From SLFH01 sp050486265 (lineage in GTDB: Bacteria > Planctomycetota > Phycisphaerae > Phycisphaerales > UBA1924): 64,000 nt of DNA. The first letter of the stretch is position 1; the number at the start of each line of letters is the position of its first letter. The stretch spans positions 496,001 through 560,000 of the forward strand of contig JBJHCY010000001.1 of the NCBI GenBank assembly GCA_050486265.1, in the 5' to 3' direction. Both the position numbers and the translations under genes were made by a program. Under the pieces are notes generated by a model, which was not told the DNA's origin, did no database searches, and was given only the letters and a program-made list of their open reading frames with translations. This document shows, piece after piece, positions 18,927-27,439 of the stretch.

Positions 18927-19763
18927 TCAGGCGGGCTTGATCGCCTTGATGTCCAGGCTGGTCACAAAGTCCGCCGGGGTCGTGCCCTCGGGCAGCATCG
19001 AGGCGATCTTGCGGTACAGCGGGTCGCCGGACTGTTCCAGCGCCTTCATGTAACCGGGCTTGGGCGTCAGCTCGACGGCCTCCAGCCCCGCCGCCTCGAT
19101 CATCGCCCGTGTCTCGTCGACCGTCACGGCGCCCGCGATGCACCCGATCAGGCTGTCGATCATCCCGGCGACATCTTCGGGCAGGGGCCGGAGCAGGGTC
19201 ATGTCGCTGATCGCCGCCCGCCCGCCGGGCTTGAGCACCCGCGCGATCTCACGCCACACCCGGGCCTTGTCGGGCGAGAGGTTCAGCACGCAGTTGGAGA
19301 TCACGCAGTCCGCCGAAGCGTCCGCGGCCGGGATGTGCTCGATCTCGCCGAGGCGGAACTCGACATTGTCGAGCCCGGTGCGTTCGCGGTAGGCGGCGAT
19401 GTTGCCGCGGGCTTTGGAGAGCATGTCGGGGGTCATGTCGACGCCGACAGCGCGCCCGGTCGGACCGACCTTGGGCCCGGCGAGGAAGATGTCCAGCCCG
19501 CCGCCGCTGCCCAGGTCGATCACGGTCTCGCCGGGCATGAGCGAGGCGATCGCGCCGGGGTTCCCGCACGAAAGGCCCATGTCGGCGCCCTCGGGCAGCG
19601 TGCCGAGCTCCGCGGCGTCGTAGCCGATCTGCTCCGAAACGCTGGAGGTCCCGCAGCAGGAAGCCCCCGAGCAGCAGCCGCTGCTTGCGTCGGCCCTGGC
19701 GATCTTGGCGTACCCCTCGCGGACGGTGTCGCGGACGCGGTCGGGGTTGTTGATCGATGTCAT
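18927..19763 (-). CDS. arsM: Arsenite S-adenosylmethionine methyltransferase
   Basis: The 278-residue enzyme methylates As(III) to less retained or volatile species. SAM-binding motif I is VIDLGSGGGLDIF. Conserved arsenic-binding cysteines are in GLSCGNP, ISNCVLNLSP and SLIGCIAGA. The N-terminus adds a Cys-rich patch (GCCSGASCCG) that is common in this family. It is the last gene of a four-gene operon and overlaps acr3 by 4 bases. Confidence 0.95.
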   Translation of the reverse strand: MTSINNPDRVRDTVREGYAKIARADASSGCCSGASCCGTSSVSEQIGYDAAELGTLPEGADMGLSCGNPGAIASLMPGETVIDLGSGGGLDIFLAGPKVGPTGRAVGVDMTPDMLSKARGNIAAYRERTGLDNVEFRLGEIEHIPAADASADCVISNCVLNLSPDKARVWREIARVLKPGGRAAISDMTLLRPLPEDVAGMIDSLIGCIAGAVTVDETRAMIEAAGLEAVELTPKPGYMKALEQSGDPLYRKIASMLPEGTTPADFVTSLDIKAIKPA

Positions 19764-20920
19764 GGTGATTCTCCTTCGGGCGATTCGCCCGTTGTCGGTT
19801 CAGGAACGCCCCTCGTCGCGCGTGCGGCTTTGTACAGCCGACGCCCGAGCCAGAGCGACACATACACAAGCGCGATCAGCACCGGCACCTCGACCAGCGG
19901 GCCGACCACCGTCGCGAACGCGACGCCCGAGCCCACGCCGAAGACCCCGATCGCAACAGCGATCGCCAGCTCGAAGTTGTTGCCAGAGGCCGTGAAGGCC
20001 AGCGTCGCGCTGCGGGGGTAGTCCGCGCCGGCTTTCCAGGCGAGCAGGAAGCTGACAAAGAACATCGAGACGAAGTAGATCCCAAGCGGGAGCGCGATGC
20101 GGAAGATGTCCGCCGGCTGCGAGACGATCCTGTCGCCCTGCATCGCGAACATCACCACGATCGTAAAGAGCAGCGCGACCAGCGTCGCGGGCGCGATCAT
20201 GGGGATGAACTTCTCGCTGTACCACGCCTCGCCCTTGATCGGGCGCAGCACCAGCCTCGTCAGCATCCCGCCCAGGAACGGGACGCCCAGAAACAGCATC
20301 ACGCTCTTGAAGATCGCGCCCATCGAGACATCGACCACCGCCCCCTCGAGCCCGAACACAGGGGGCAGCACCGAGATAAACAGCCACGCGTAGAGACTGA
20401 AAAACAGCACCTGGAACACGCTGTTGAAGGCGACCAGCCCCGCCCCGTACTCGCTGCTCCCGCCCGCGAGCTCGTTCCAGACCAGCACCATCGCGATGCA
20501 ACGCGCCAGCCCAACAAGAATCAGGCCGACCATGTACTCCGGGTGGTCGCGCAGCAGCGTGACCGCCAGCAGGAACATCAACACCGGCCCGACGACCCAG
20601 TTGAGCACCAGCGAGATCGTCAGGATCCGCCAGTCGCGGAAGACCTCGGGCAGCTTCTCGTACCGAACCTTGGCGAGCGGCGGGTACATCATCACGATCA
20701 GCCCGATGGCGATCGGGATGTTCATTGTCCCGACCGACATCGAATCGATGAACCCGGGCGCCCCGGGCACGAGCCGCCCGAGCAGCACGCCCAGCACCAT
20801 CGCCAGAAAGATCCAGACCGTCAGGTAGCGGTCGAGAAACCCGAGCCGGCCCCGCGGCGCCACGCTCGGCACGCACGCCTCGGGCGGAGCCGCGCCGACA
20901 ACCTCGCTCACACGCGTCAT
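19760..20920 (-). CDS. acr3: ACR3-type arsenite efflux permease
   Basis: The 386-residue inner-membrane transporter has about ten hydrophobic helices and exports arsenite. The ACR3 signature GLARCIAMVLVWNELA contains the essential cysteine of helix four, and FTASGNNFELAIAVAIG is the other family hallmark. It belongs to the ACR3 group and not to the unrelated ArsB family. It overlaps arsC upstream and arsM downstream by 4 bases each, so the three are translationally coupled. Confidence 0.95.
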   Translation of the reverse strand: MTRVSEVVGAAPPEACVPSVAPRGRLGFLDRYLTVWIFLAMVLGVLLGRLVPGAPGFIDSMSVGTMNIPIAIGLIVMMYPPLAKVRYEKLPEVFRDWRILTISLVLNWVVGPVLMFLLAVTLLRDHPEYMVGLILVGLARCIAMVLVWNELAGGSSEYGAGLVAFNSVFQVLFFSLYAWLFISVLPPVFGLEGAVVDVSMGAIFKSVMLFLGVPFLGGMLTRLVLRPIKGEAWYSEKFIPMIAPATLVALLFTIVVMFAMQGDRIVSQPADIFRIALPLGIYFVSMFFVSFLLAWKAGADYPRSATLAFTASGNNFELAIAVAIGVFGVGSGVAFATVVGPLVEVPVLIALVYVSLWLGRRLYKAARATRGVPEPTTGESPEGESP

Positions 20921-21402
20921 CGCCCCTCACCGCCCCGGCGCGAGCCCGGCGTATCGGCGAGCCCCAGCAGTCCGGGCAGCTCACGCTCGACAAATGTTCT
21001 GATCTCGTCGCGCACGCGCCGGTAGTGGGGCAGAGCTTCGTCCTCGGTCTCTGCATCCGCCGCAAGGCGGGGCGGGTCGTCGAAGCCCCGGTGCACAACT
21101 TTGGCCGAGCCGGGAAACACGGGGCAGGTCTCGTGCGCGTCGGCGCAGACCGTCACCACAAGGTCCAGCGTCTCGGGCGAGGTCGCCTCGATCCTCTTTG
21201 AGAAATGTCCGGCGATGTCCACACCCGCCTCGGCCATCACGCGGACCGCCAGCGGATTGAGCGTCGAGGGCGAGGCCCCGGCGCTCACCGCTTCGAGCCG
21301 GTCCCCGTGGATCGCCCTCGCCCAGGCCTCGGCGATCTGGCTGCGGCACGAGTTGGCGGTGCAGAGAAACAGCACCCGGGGTCTTCCCGCTGCATCCGGC
21401 AT
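20917..21402 (-). CDS. arsC: Arsenate reductase, low-molecular-weight phosphatase type
   Basis: The 161-residue protein reduces arsenate to arsenite for efflux by Acr3. The P-loop CX5R nucleophile motif is C14-TANSC-R20 in FLCTANSCRSQIAEAW, with the further cysteine needed for the thioredoxin-coupled cascade in VVTVCADAHETCPVFPG. This is the Gram-positive-like (pI258) class. The ATG has a GAGGAG ribosome-binding site even though it lies inside the end of arsR. Confidence 0.93.
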   Translation of the reverse strand: MPDAAGRPRVLFLCTANSCRSQIAEAWARAIHGDRLEAVSAGASPSTLNPLAVRVMAEAGVDIAGHFSKRIEATSPETLDLVVTVCADAHETCPVFPGSAKVVHRGFDDPPRLAADAETEDEALPHYRRVRDEIRTFVERELPGLLGLADTPGSRRGGEGR

Positions 21403-21746
21403 AGCTCCTCCGGTTCGATCTTGAGAATGGCCCGCATCGCCCGACGGTCGTCGCGGAGTTGCGGCTCGCGTTCGGCCGCGCCGCGCACCATGGCGACAGC
21501 GTCCGCCGCCGCGGGCGAGATCTCGGCCTCTGGCGTGAGGCGGTAGTGCATCCACCGGCCCTCGCGCCGTGCCGTCAACAGCCCGGCCCGCTTGAGCGTG
21601 TTGAGGTGGCCCGAGACGGTGGAGTTGGGCATCCCGACGAGCGCGATGAGCTGGCAGGCGCAGAGCTCCCCGTCGAGGCAGGCCGCCAGCAGGCGGATCC
21701 GGGCCGGGTCGGCGAGGGCTTTGGCGATGTCGACGAGGTCTTCCAT
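21285..21746 (-). CDS. arsR: ArsR family metalloregulatory repressor
   Basis: The 153-residue winged-helix repressor probably controls the whole operon. The As(III)-binding ELCACQL motif gives Cys29 and Cys31, followed by the recognition helix GMPNSTVSGHLNTLKRAG. The core matches the family, which usually ends near residue 110-120. The last 40 residues (after EELCRMQRED) overlap the first 118 bases of arsC in another frame and are low-complexity, so this tail is unusual and may come from a lost stop or a frameshift. Confidence 0.9.
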   Translation of the reverse strand: MEDLVDIAKALADPARIRLLAACLDGELCACQLIALVGMPNSTVSGHLNTLKRAGLLTARREGRWMHYRLTPEAEISPAAADAVAMVRGAAEREPQLRDDRRAMRAILKIEPEELCRMQREDPGCCFSAPPTRAAARSPRPGRGRSTGTGSKR

Positions 21747-21762
21747 TTCGATATTTCTCGAA
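21747..21762 (-). promoter_or_regulatory. Candidate ArsR operator
   Basis: The inverted repeat TTCGA-N6-TCGAA abuts the arsR start codon in a short AT-rich patch. A TTGACG that could be part of the promoter lies just upstream. ArsR-type repressors bind such imperfect palindromes next to their own start; the assignment is positional. Confidence 0.4.
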
Positions 21763-21927
21763 TCGTCAAAATGAAAGGCGCCCGCGAGCCCCCAGTCAAG
21801 ACCGGTTTCAAGACCGGCGTCGGGACCGGATCGCCACCGCCGGCGCGCACAAACAGCCGCCCCGCCCCGTTCCGTGCCGTTCGTTCATCAATGAACCCGC
21901 GGCTTTCACCGCCCGGATCGACCGCCC

Positions 21928-23601
21928 TCAGGTCTGCAAAACGCCCGTTCTGAACTCCCGGCTGTAGTCCCAGTTCCACGACGCCTCCAATGAGGCGATC
22001 AGCTCCTCCCGCGTCCTGTGCGGCTCGATGATCCGGTCGACCCACCCCCGCGCCGCGCCGTGCCGGATGTCCTGCTGTTCGTTGTAGCTGTCGCGCACGG
22101 CCGCGAGGATCTGGTCGCGCGTCTCCGCGTCGATCTCCTCGCCGCGGCGCTCGCGCGAGCGCTGCTCGATCATCGCCAGCGTCCCCGTCGCCTGGGCCGC
22201 GCCCATCACGGCGCACCTCGAACCCGGCCACGCCATCGAGACGAACTGGTCGAACGCCCGCCCGCACATCGCGTAGTTGCCCGCCCCGTAGCTTCCCCCG
22301 ATGATCAGCACGATCTTCGGCACCACGCAGTTGCTCATCGCGTTGACCATCTTCGCACCGGCACGGATGATCCCGCCCTGCTCGCTGTCGCGCCCGACCA
22401 TGAACCCCGTCGTGTCGTGCACGAACACCAGCGGGATCTTCCGCTGGTTGCAGTCCATGATGAACCGCGCCGCCTTGTCCGCCGACTCGTCATAGATCAC
22501 CCGCGGCATGTTCGTCGACTTCGACGGCCCCGCCTTCCCGCCCGCCATCGCACGCTCGGTCAGCTTCCCCTGATTCGCCACGATCCCGACGGCGTGACCC
22601 CCGACCTTCGCGTACGCGCACACCAGCGAACGCCCGTACTCCGCCTTGTACTCGTCCAGCTCGGGCTCGAGTGATTCGTGTCCGTCGCTGTTGGGCGCCG
22701 TGCGGGAGTCGACCACGCACGCCAGGATGTCGCGGATGTCGTACTGCTCGCCCGGCTTGTCGGTGAAGATCGAGTAGATGTCCGACGCATCGCGGGCCGG
22801 ACGGCTGACCTTCGCAGCGGGCGCGGGCGCAAAGCCGTACTTCTCGATCAGCCCCCGGATCCGGCGCACGCACGCCTTGTCATCCGGCTCCCGGAAGTCG
22901 ATCGTGCCGGAGATCTGCGCGTGCATCTCCGCCCCGCCGAGTTCCTCGTCGCTGACCGCCTGCCCGATCGCGGCTTTCACCAACGCCGGCCCCGCCAGGT
23001 ACAGCCCGCTCCCCTCGGTCATCAGCAGCGTGTCGCACAGCACCGGCAGATACCCGCCCCCCGCGACGCAGTACCCCATGATCGCCGCGATCTGCGGGAT
23101 CCCCTCGGCGCTCATCACCGCGTTGTTCCGGAAGATCCGCCCGAAGTCGTCGGTATCCGGAAACACATCCTCCTGCAGGGGCAGGAACACGCCCGCCGAA
23201 TCCACCAGGTAGACCAAGGGCATCCGGGCCATCTGCGCGATCGTCTGCGCCCGGATGATCTTCTTGCAGGTCATCGGGAAGAAGGCCCCCGCCTTCACCG
23301 TCGCGTCGTTGGCGATCACCATCCAGCGCCGCCCGCAGATCACCCCCGTCCCCGTCACCACCCCGGCCCCGGGCGCCCCCCCGTGCTCGGCGTACATGCC
23401 GTAGGCGGCCCAGAGACCCAACTCTTGAAACGACCCGGGCTCATCAAGCAACAGCGAGATCCGCTCGCGCGCGGTCAGCCGCCCCTTCTCGTGCTGGCGC
23501 TGCGCGGCCTTCTCCCCCCCGCCAAGCCGGATCGCCGCCTCGGTGCGGAGGTAGTCGGAAGTGAGCTGCAAGAGCCCGCCGGTCTGTGTCTGCTCGGCCA
23601 T
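21928..23601 (-). CDS. Acyl-CoA carboxylase carboxyltransferase (beta) subunit
   Basis: The 557-residue protein is a full-length biotin-dependent carboxyltransferase of the propionyl-/methylcrotonyl-CoA carboxylase type. Both crotonase-like halves are present. The N-terminal half has KGRLTARERISLLLDEPGSF, VVTGTG and GGGYLPVLCD; the C-terminal half has TGFMVGRDSEQGGIIRAGAKM and GGSYGAGNYAMCGRAFDP-like sequence. Gene length and MVNAMS fit methylcrotonyl- or geranyl-type beta chains best. The biotin carboxylase alpha chain is not in the window. Leucine or odd-chain acyl-CoA catabolism is the inferred pathway. Confidence 0.88.
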   Translation of the reverse strand: MAEQTQTGGLLQLTSDYLRTEAAIRLGGGEKAAQRQHEKGRLTARERISLLLDEPGSFQELGLWAAYGMYAEHGGAPGAGVVTGTGVICGRRWMVIANDATVKAGAFFPMTCKKIIRAQTIAQMARMPLVYLVDSAGVFLPLQEDVFPDTDDFGRIFRNNAVMSAEGIPQIAAIMGYCVAGGGYLPVLCDTLLMTEGSGLYLAGPALVKAAIGQAVSDEELGGAEMHAQISGTIDFREPDDKACVRRIRGLIEKYGFAPAPAAKVSRPARDASDIYSIFTDKPGEQYDIRDILACVVDSRTAPNSDGHESLEPELDEYKAEYGRSLVCAYAKVGGHAVGIVANQGKLTERAMAGGKAGPSKSTNMPRVIYDESADKAARFIMDCNQRKIPLVFVHDTTGFMVGRDSEQGGIIRAGAKMVNAMSNCVVPKIVLIIGGSYGAGNYAMCGRAFDQFVSMAWPGSRCAVMGAAQATGTLAMIEQRSRERRGEEIDAETRDQILAAVRDSYNEQQDIRHGAARGWVDRIIEPHRTREELIASLEASWNWDYSREFRTGVLQT

Positions 23602-23745
23602 TCAGATGACCCCCTGCGAAGACCCCGCAAAGGGGCCCGGATCGAGTCGGGTGGAGTGGGCCCAAGGGTATCCGGGCCGGGAGGGCGGTTCAGGCCGGCG
23701 TACCGGAGCCCGGCGCGATCGATCGCGGGCGGAAAACGCCGGGGC

Positions 23746-25011
23746 TCAGTGCCGCGGGCCGCGCCGGTGAGCCGTCGGCCGACGCCCCTCGTGCGGCGAA
23801 ACCCGCTCCATGATGTTCGAGGCCGTCGAGCCATGAACCACGATCGAGGCGAGCACGATCAGCCCCGCGATCGCCCAGACCATCCGCGCGTGCTCCTCTT
23901 CGATGTCCGCGTGGTTCAGCCCGTGGGCGAGATAGTAAAAGGTCCCGATGCCGCGGATCCCGTAGAACGCCGTCGCCAGCTTGCACCGCATCGAATCGCG
24001 CGTGCCGGCCAGACCGATGAGTCCCGCCGCGGGACGCACCACGAGCAGGAACGCCACGCCGAGCAGCGCCCCCTGCCAGGTCAGCGGGGCGAAGAGCCCG
24101 TGCGTGATCGACGCGCCGAAGACGATCAGCAGCGCAGCCATGAACAGCCGCTCGATCTGCTCGGCGAAGTCGTGCAGCGCCCGGTGGTAGCTGTGGCCGC
24201 GTTCGTAGCGTCGGAACATCACCGCCGCGACGAACACCGCGATGAAACCGTACCCGTTCGCCAGTTCCGTCGCCCCGTAGGTCAGCAGCGTCAGCGCCAG
24301 GGCCGCAAACCCGTCGGTCACCGCGTCGTCCCCGCACCAGCGGAACACCATCACCGCCACACCGTGCCCGATCGCCGCCCCCATCAGGAACCCGACCCCG
24401 ATCTTCCACACCACATCCACGGCGAACCACTCCGCAAGCCCGCCGGCCGCGAGCCCCGTCGCCGCGATCACGATCGCCAGATTCACAAACGGGAACGCCA
24501 GCCCGTCGTTCAGCCCGGCCTCGCTCGTCAGCGCAAACCGGGCCTCCCCGTCTTCCCCCTTCCCGGGCGGGCCGACCTGAACATCCGCCGCAAGCACCGG
24601 GTCCGTCGGCGCCAGCACCGCGCCCAGCAGCACCGCCGCGGCGAGCGGAAGCCCGATCAGGAACACGCCCCCCAGCGCCAACGCCGCGATACACAGCGGC
24701 ATCGTCACCCCCAGCAGGCACCACGCCGACCGCCATGTCCTCCAGCCCACGGGGCGATCGAGCTTCAGCCCCACGCTCATCAGCGCGATGATCACCGCCA
24801 ACTCAGAAAGACGCTCGGCGACCTCCCCCCGCTCGATCGGATCCATCCGCGGCGCTTCCCGCCAGAGCAGCGGCAGCACAATCCCCACCGCGACATACAC
24901 CATCGGCAGCGACAGCGGCAGCCTCGCAAGCAGCTTCGACATCGTCGCCGAAGCCAGAAAGGCGACGCCCAGCACCAGAATGATGATGTCGTACAGGTCC
25001 ATCTGGCCCAA
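23746..25011 (-). CDS. CPA1-type sodium/proton antiporter
   Basis: The 421-residue inner-membrane protein has 11-13 hydrophobic helices. The transport-site motifs of the CPA1 family are clear: GAVLAPTDPVLAADVQVG with the conserved Asp and SEAGLNDGLAFPFV with the Asn-Asp pair. A conserved arginine follows in GIRGIGTFYYL. It would exchange Na+ or K+ for protons. An in-frame ATG three codons later (MDLYD) is an equally plausible start. It is a single-gene unit. Confidence 0.87.
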   Translation of the reverse strand: MGQMDLYDIIILVLGVAFLASATMSKLLARLPLSLPMVYVAVGIVLPLLWREAPRMDPIERGEVAERLSELAVIIALMSVGLKLDRPVGWRTWRSAWCLLGVTMPLCIAALALGGVFLIGLPLAAAVLLGAVLAPTDPVLAADVQVGPPGKGEDGEARFALTSEAGLNDGLAFPFVNLAIVIAATGLAAGGLAEWFAVDVVWKIGVGFLMGAAIGHGVAVMVFRWCGDDAVTDGFAALALTLLTYGATELANGYGFIAVFVAAVMFRRYERGHSYHRALHDFAEQIERLFMAALLIVFGASITHGLFAPLTWQGALLGVAFLLVVRPAAGLIGLAGTRDSMRCKLATAFYGIRGIGTFYYLAHGLNHADIEEEHARMVWAIAGLIVLASIVVHGSTASNIMERVSPHEGRRPTAHRRGPRH

Positions 25012-25131
25012 TGAACATACGGGACAACCCCGCCCCGGACGAGAAAGATCGGCGTCATGCCGATCAAAGACCTTCCTCGTGCCCCGCAGACGCGGAGCCC
25101 ACGTTCAAGCGGCCTGCCTTCGGCAACCGCC

Positions 25132-25160
25132 TTGATAAGTACGGAATATATCTGTATAGT
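25132..25160 (+). promoter_or_regulatory. Near-consensus sigma-70 promoter of the nucleotidyltransferase pair
   Basis: TTGATA, a 17-base AT-rich spacer and TATAGT lie 18 bases upstream of the ATG at 25179. The predicted start point would leave a leader of only about a dozen bases with no clear ribosome-binding site. This is one of the strongest promoter matches in the window. Confidence 0.72.
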
Positions 25161-25178
25161 CAGGGTTTCATATAGACG

Positions 25179-25739
25179 ATGACTTTAGACGCCTCCCAAC
25201 TCGATCTGTCTCTCCGTGAAACCGGGGAGCGTCTCGCCGCCAGCCGCTCGACGGGGATGGTCCGTCTCTACCTCGTCGGAGGCTCTGCCGGGCTGCTGAG
25301 CGGGTGGCTCTCCGGGGCGCGGTCCACGGGCGATGTCGATATCACCGCGGTCGAGCCCGCAGAGGCATGGGAAGCGGTCACCCGCGCTGCGGCGGAGGTC
25401 GCGGCGGAACTGGGTTTGCCGCCGACTTGGTTGAACGACAAGTGCCGCATGTACGCGTGGTGCCTGCCGCTTGGATGGAAGGAGCGGTGTGAGCCGCTGA
25501 GGACATACGGGCCGTTGGAGGTATGGCGGATCAGTCGGCAGGACTTCATCGCGGCAAAAGCGGTCTCGGCCCCGAACCGACCTCAGGACTTCGAGGATCT
25601 GCTCGCAATGAAGCCGACCGCCGAAGAGCTCGAATTCGTCGGTCGGCACCTCGATCGCCTCGAACAGGAATCGCTCGATCCGGATCAGTCATTCGAGGAC
25701 GCCCGAGCAATCGTCGCATCACTGCGGGATGCATCGTGA
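25179..25739 (+). CDS. MNT/AbiEii-like nucleotidyltransferase (DUF6036-like)
   Basis: The 186-residue protein has the short nucleotidyltransferase signature LYLVGGSAGLLSGWL followed by GARSTGDVDITAVEP, which supplies the G-S/G and DxD metal-binding elements of the Pol-beta fold. Later ISRQDFIAAKAVSAPNRPQDFEDL resembles the 'xDxxDLxxL' tail of AbiEii/DUF6036 proteins. Such proteins act as nucleotidylating toxins or antitoxins. Its stop overlaps the start of the next gene (GTGA), so the two form a coupled pair. Toxin activity is inferred from family only. Confidence 0.72.
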   Translation: MTLDASQLDLSLRETGERLAASRSTGMVRLYLVGGSAGLLSGWLSGARSTGDVDITAVEPAEAWEAVTRAAAEVAAELGLPPTWLNDKCRMYAWCLPLGWKERCEPLRTYGPLEVWRISRQDFIAAKAVSAPNRPQDFEDLLAMKPTAEELEFVGRHLDRLEQESLDPDQSFEDARAIVASLRDAS

Positions 25740-26473
25740 ACAGCAAGGCCCATGGTAATGTGGAGCGGGACTGGGCTCGCGTGGGTGTGCTCTTCGGCTG
25801 CGAACCGAGCCGGCGCGTCCCCGATCTTGAGCGTCTGCTTCTCGACACGGCACGCAAATGCCCGGACAACGCACGCCTGCTCCCCCTCGCAGCGACATGG
25901 CTCGTTGCGTACGGGCAGTTCGTCGCCCGGCACCGCCTCAAGCGGCTCGTACAAACGGAGCTCGATCCGGAGCCGCAGGCGATCCTCGGCCTGCTCGTTG
26001 AGGAGGCCGTGCGTCACGGGGCGACACGCGAGTTGCTGATCATCTCGGACGAGTGCCGTCCGCTGACGCCGGCGTTGCCGCTGTCCCGGGCGCAGCGTGA
26101 CCAGGAATCGCTCGCACGCATTTCCAAGCGGCGAGCCTCGGCGTTGTCACGGAAGTGGGGTGTGCTGACGCCGCAGGTCGAGCCGAAGCCGGACGCGGTC
26201 CGGCCGGTGACCTGGCTGCTCGATCAGAACCCCGAGTATCGCGAGCGGATCATCCGTAAGGGCGACTTGCGGGTCAGCATCATCGAGACGCTGCGTCGCG
26301 ATCTTCCCGGGCGGACGGCGGCTTCCGAATCCGCCCTTTCGCGCCTGAGCGGAGCGACGAGAGCCGCGGTTCGCAAAGCCCTCGCGGCACTGGAACTCGA
26401 AGGCGTCGTGACCGTGGCCGCCGGCAGCTCGAACGACCGGGACCATCCGGTGACACTCAGAAACGCGGCATAA
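25736..26473 (+). CDS. Winged-helix protein paired with the nucleotidyltransferase
   Basis: The 245-residue product starts at a GTG inside the previous stop (GTGA). The N-terminal 120 residues are helical (LPLAATWLVAYGQFVARHRLKRLV). The C-terminal 70 residues form a clear winged helix: RVSIIETLRRDLPG, ESALSRLSGATRAAVRKALAALELEGVVTV. DNA binding and autoregulation of the pair are therefore likely, as for AbiEi-type antitoxins, although AbiEi is normally encoded first. No closer family is recognised. Confidence 0.65.
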   Translation: MNSKAHGNVERDWARVGVLFGCEPSRRVPDLERLLLDTARKCPDNARLLPLAATWLVAYGQFVARHRLKRLVQTELDPEPQAILGLLVEEAVRHGATRELLIISDECRPLTPALPLSRAQRDQESLARISKRRASALSRKWGVLTPQVEPKPDAVRPVTWLLDQNPEYRERIIRKGDLRVSIIETLRRDLPGRTAASESALSRLSGATRAAVRKALAALELEGVVTVAAGSSNDRDHPVTLRNAA

Positions 26474-26866
26474 CTGCTGCGGTCGACGCTGCATCAGCGG
26501 AGCACTTCGCGTTTCGCTGATCGCTGCGGCTGCGTCGGGGGAGCCTGAGGGCGGGGTCGTGTGGGTGGAGTGAGTGCAAGGGTAGGGGGGATCGGATCGG
26601 CCGCAGATATAGCGGGCGGCGAACGCGACTGACTTGGGGCAGGTAACGCAGCGGATTAGTACTGTCTAATACCCGCCGCAGAGAACCTCGGCGGCGAATC
26701 GGCCCGAACACCCCGCCCTGTCAACGCCAACCGGACCGGCCGTAGAAGCCCCCGCCCGCCGCACCACCTCTGCCAGATTGGCGTTCGGCGTGGAGTGTAG
26801 TCGGATGAGAGAGTTGGTTGGATTGAAGTGTTATGTCCAAAAATTGTCAATTGACATCTGTGCGAA
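26474..26866. other. Intergenic region between converging accessory genes
   Basis: No gene is supported in this 393-base gap. It contains a short inverted repeat ATTAG-TACTGT-CTAAT (26656-26671) and a perfect 12-base palindrome TGTCAATTGACA (26845-26856), which carries TTGACA on both strands. G-rich tracts lie near 26585-26600. It marks the change from host-like to lower-GC DNA. Confidence 0.5.
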
Positions 26867-27439
26867 CTAACTGGTGTTCGATTGTTTGCATTCGCAAACA
26901 TCGTTGCTCTGCCCGGCAGCATGGCAGCCGATAACCGATGCGAGTGCGGCGGCATCCTTCATTTGATTCTTGGAGAAGCGCCCTGGAGTTCGGCCCGCCT
27001 GAACTAGGATTGAAACCAGAGTCGCAATCGCTTCGCGATCAAACTCGATATCGTAGTGAACATTATTTGCGTGGTGGCACTTAGTGGTCCCATACGTTCT
27101 TTCGATTCGCAAACCTGCCGTGTCGAGTTCATCGGCTTGTATCGGAAGAAAGAGTACTTTGTCCTGGTGGTTTCGCCCTAAAAAAAGCGCCGTTGTAACG
27201 CGATGGAGGTCATGCCTGCTGGTAATCCTAAAAACGCTAATGCCGTGATCGCTTGGCGGGAACAGCTTTGAAAGTATTCGGGACTTTCTCTCCTCCAGCG
27301 TTGAGTCTGGCTTGCCAGTCCAATAGCTATGCGTGTCAAATCTGCGGATGTAGTATGGAGGATTGGTGCTCTCAATCCCTGCGGGTTCGAAGTCTTCAAG
27401 CCCGTCCAAAGCCACTACCCCTCGATGTCGGACAGGCAC
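26867..27439 (-). CDS. Accessory cassette gene C, unknown function
   Basis: The 190-residue product has no recognised domain. Notable stretches are YYIRRFDTHSYWTGKPDS, ISVFRITSRHDLHRVTTALF and a late helical QAGRTPGRFSKNQMKDAAALAS. The listed GTG start overlaps the preceding gene by 25 bases. A second in-frame GTG at 27415 would overlap its TAG stop by one base and is a good alternative. Composition is close to 50 percent GC, well below the host. It is the last gene of a coupled three-gene cassette. Confidence 0.6.
   Translation of the reverse strand: MPVRHRGVVALDGLEDFEPAGIESTNPPYYIRRFDTHSYWTGKPDSTLEERKSRILSKLFPPSDHGISVFRITSRHDLHRVTTALFLGRNHQDKVLFLPIQADELDTAGLRIERTYGTTKCHHANNVHYDIEFDREAIATLVSILVQAGRTPGRFSKNQMKDAAALASVIGCHAAGQSNDVCECKQSNTS

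Noticed and set aside
26656..26671. Inverted repeat ATTAG-N6-CTAAT as terminator or operator
   Set aside because: Five-base arms with no T-tract and no promoter nearby; not enough to call.
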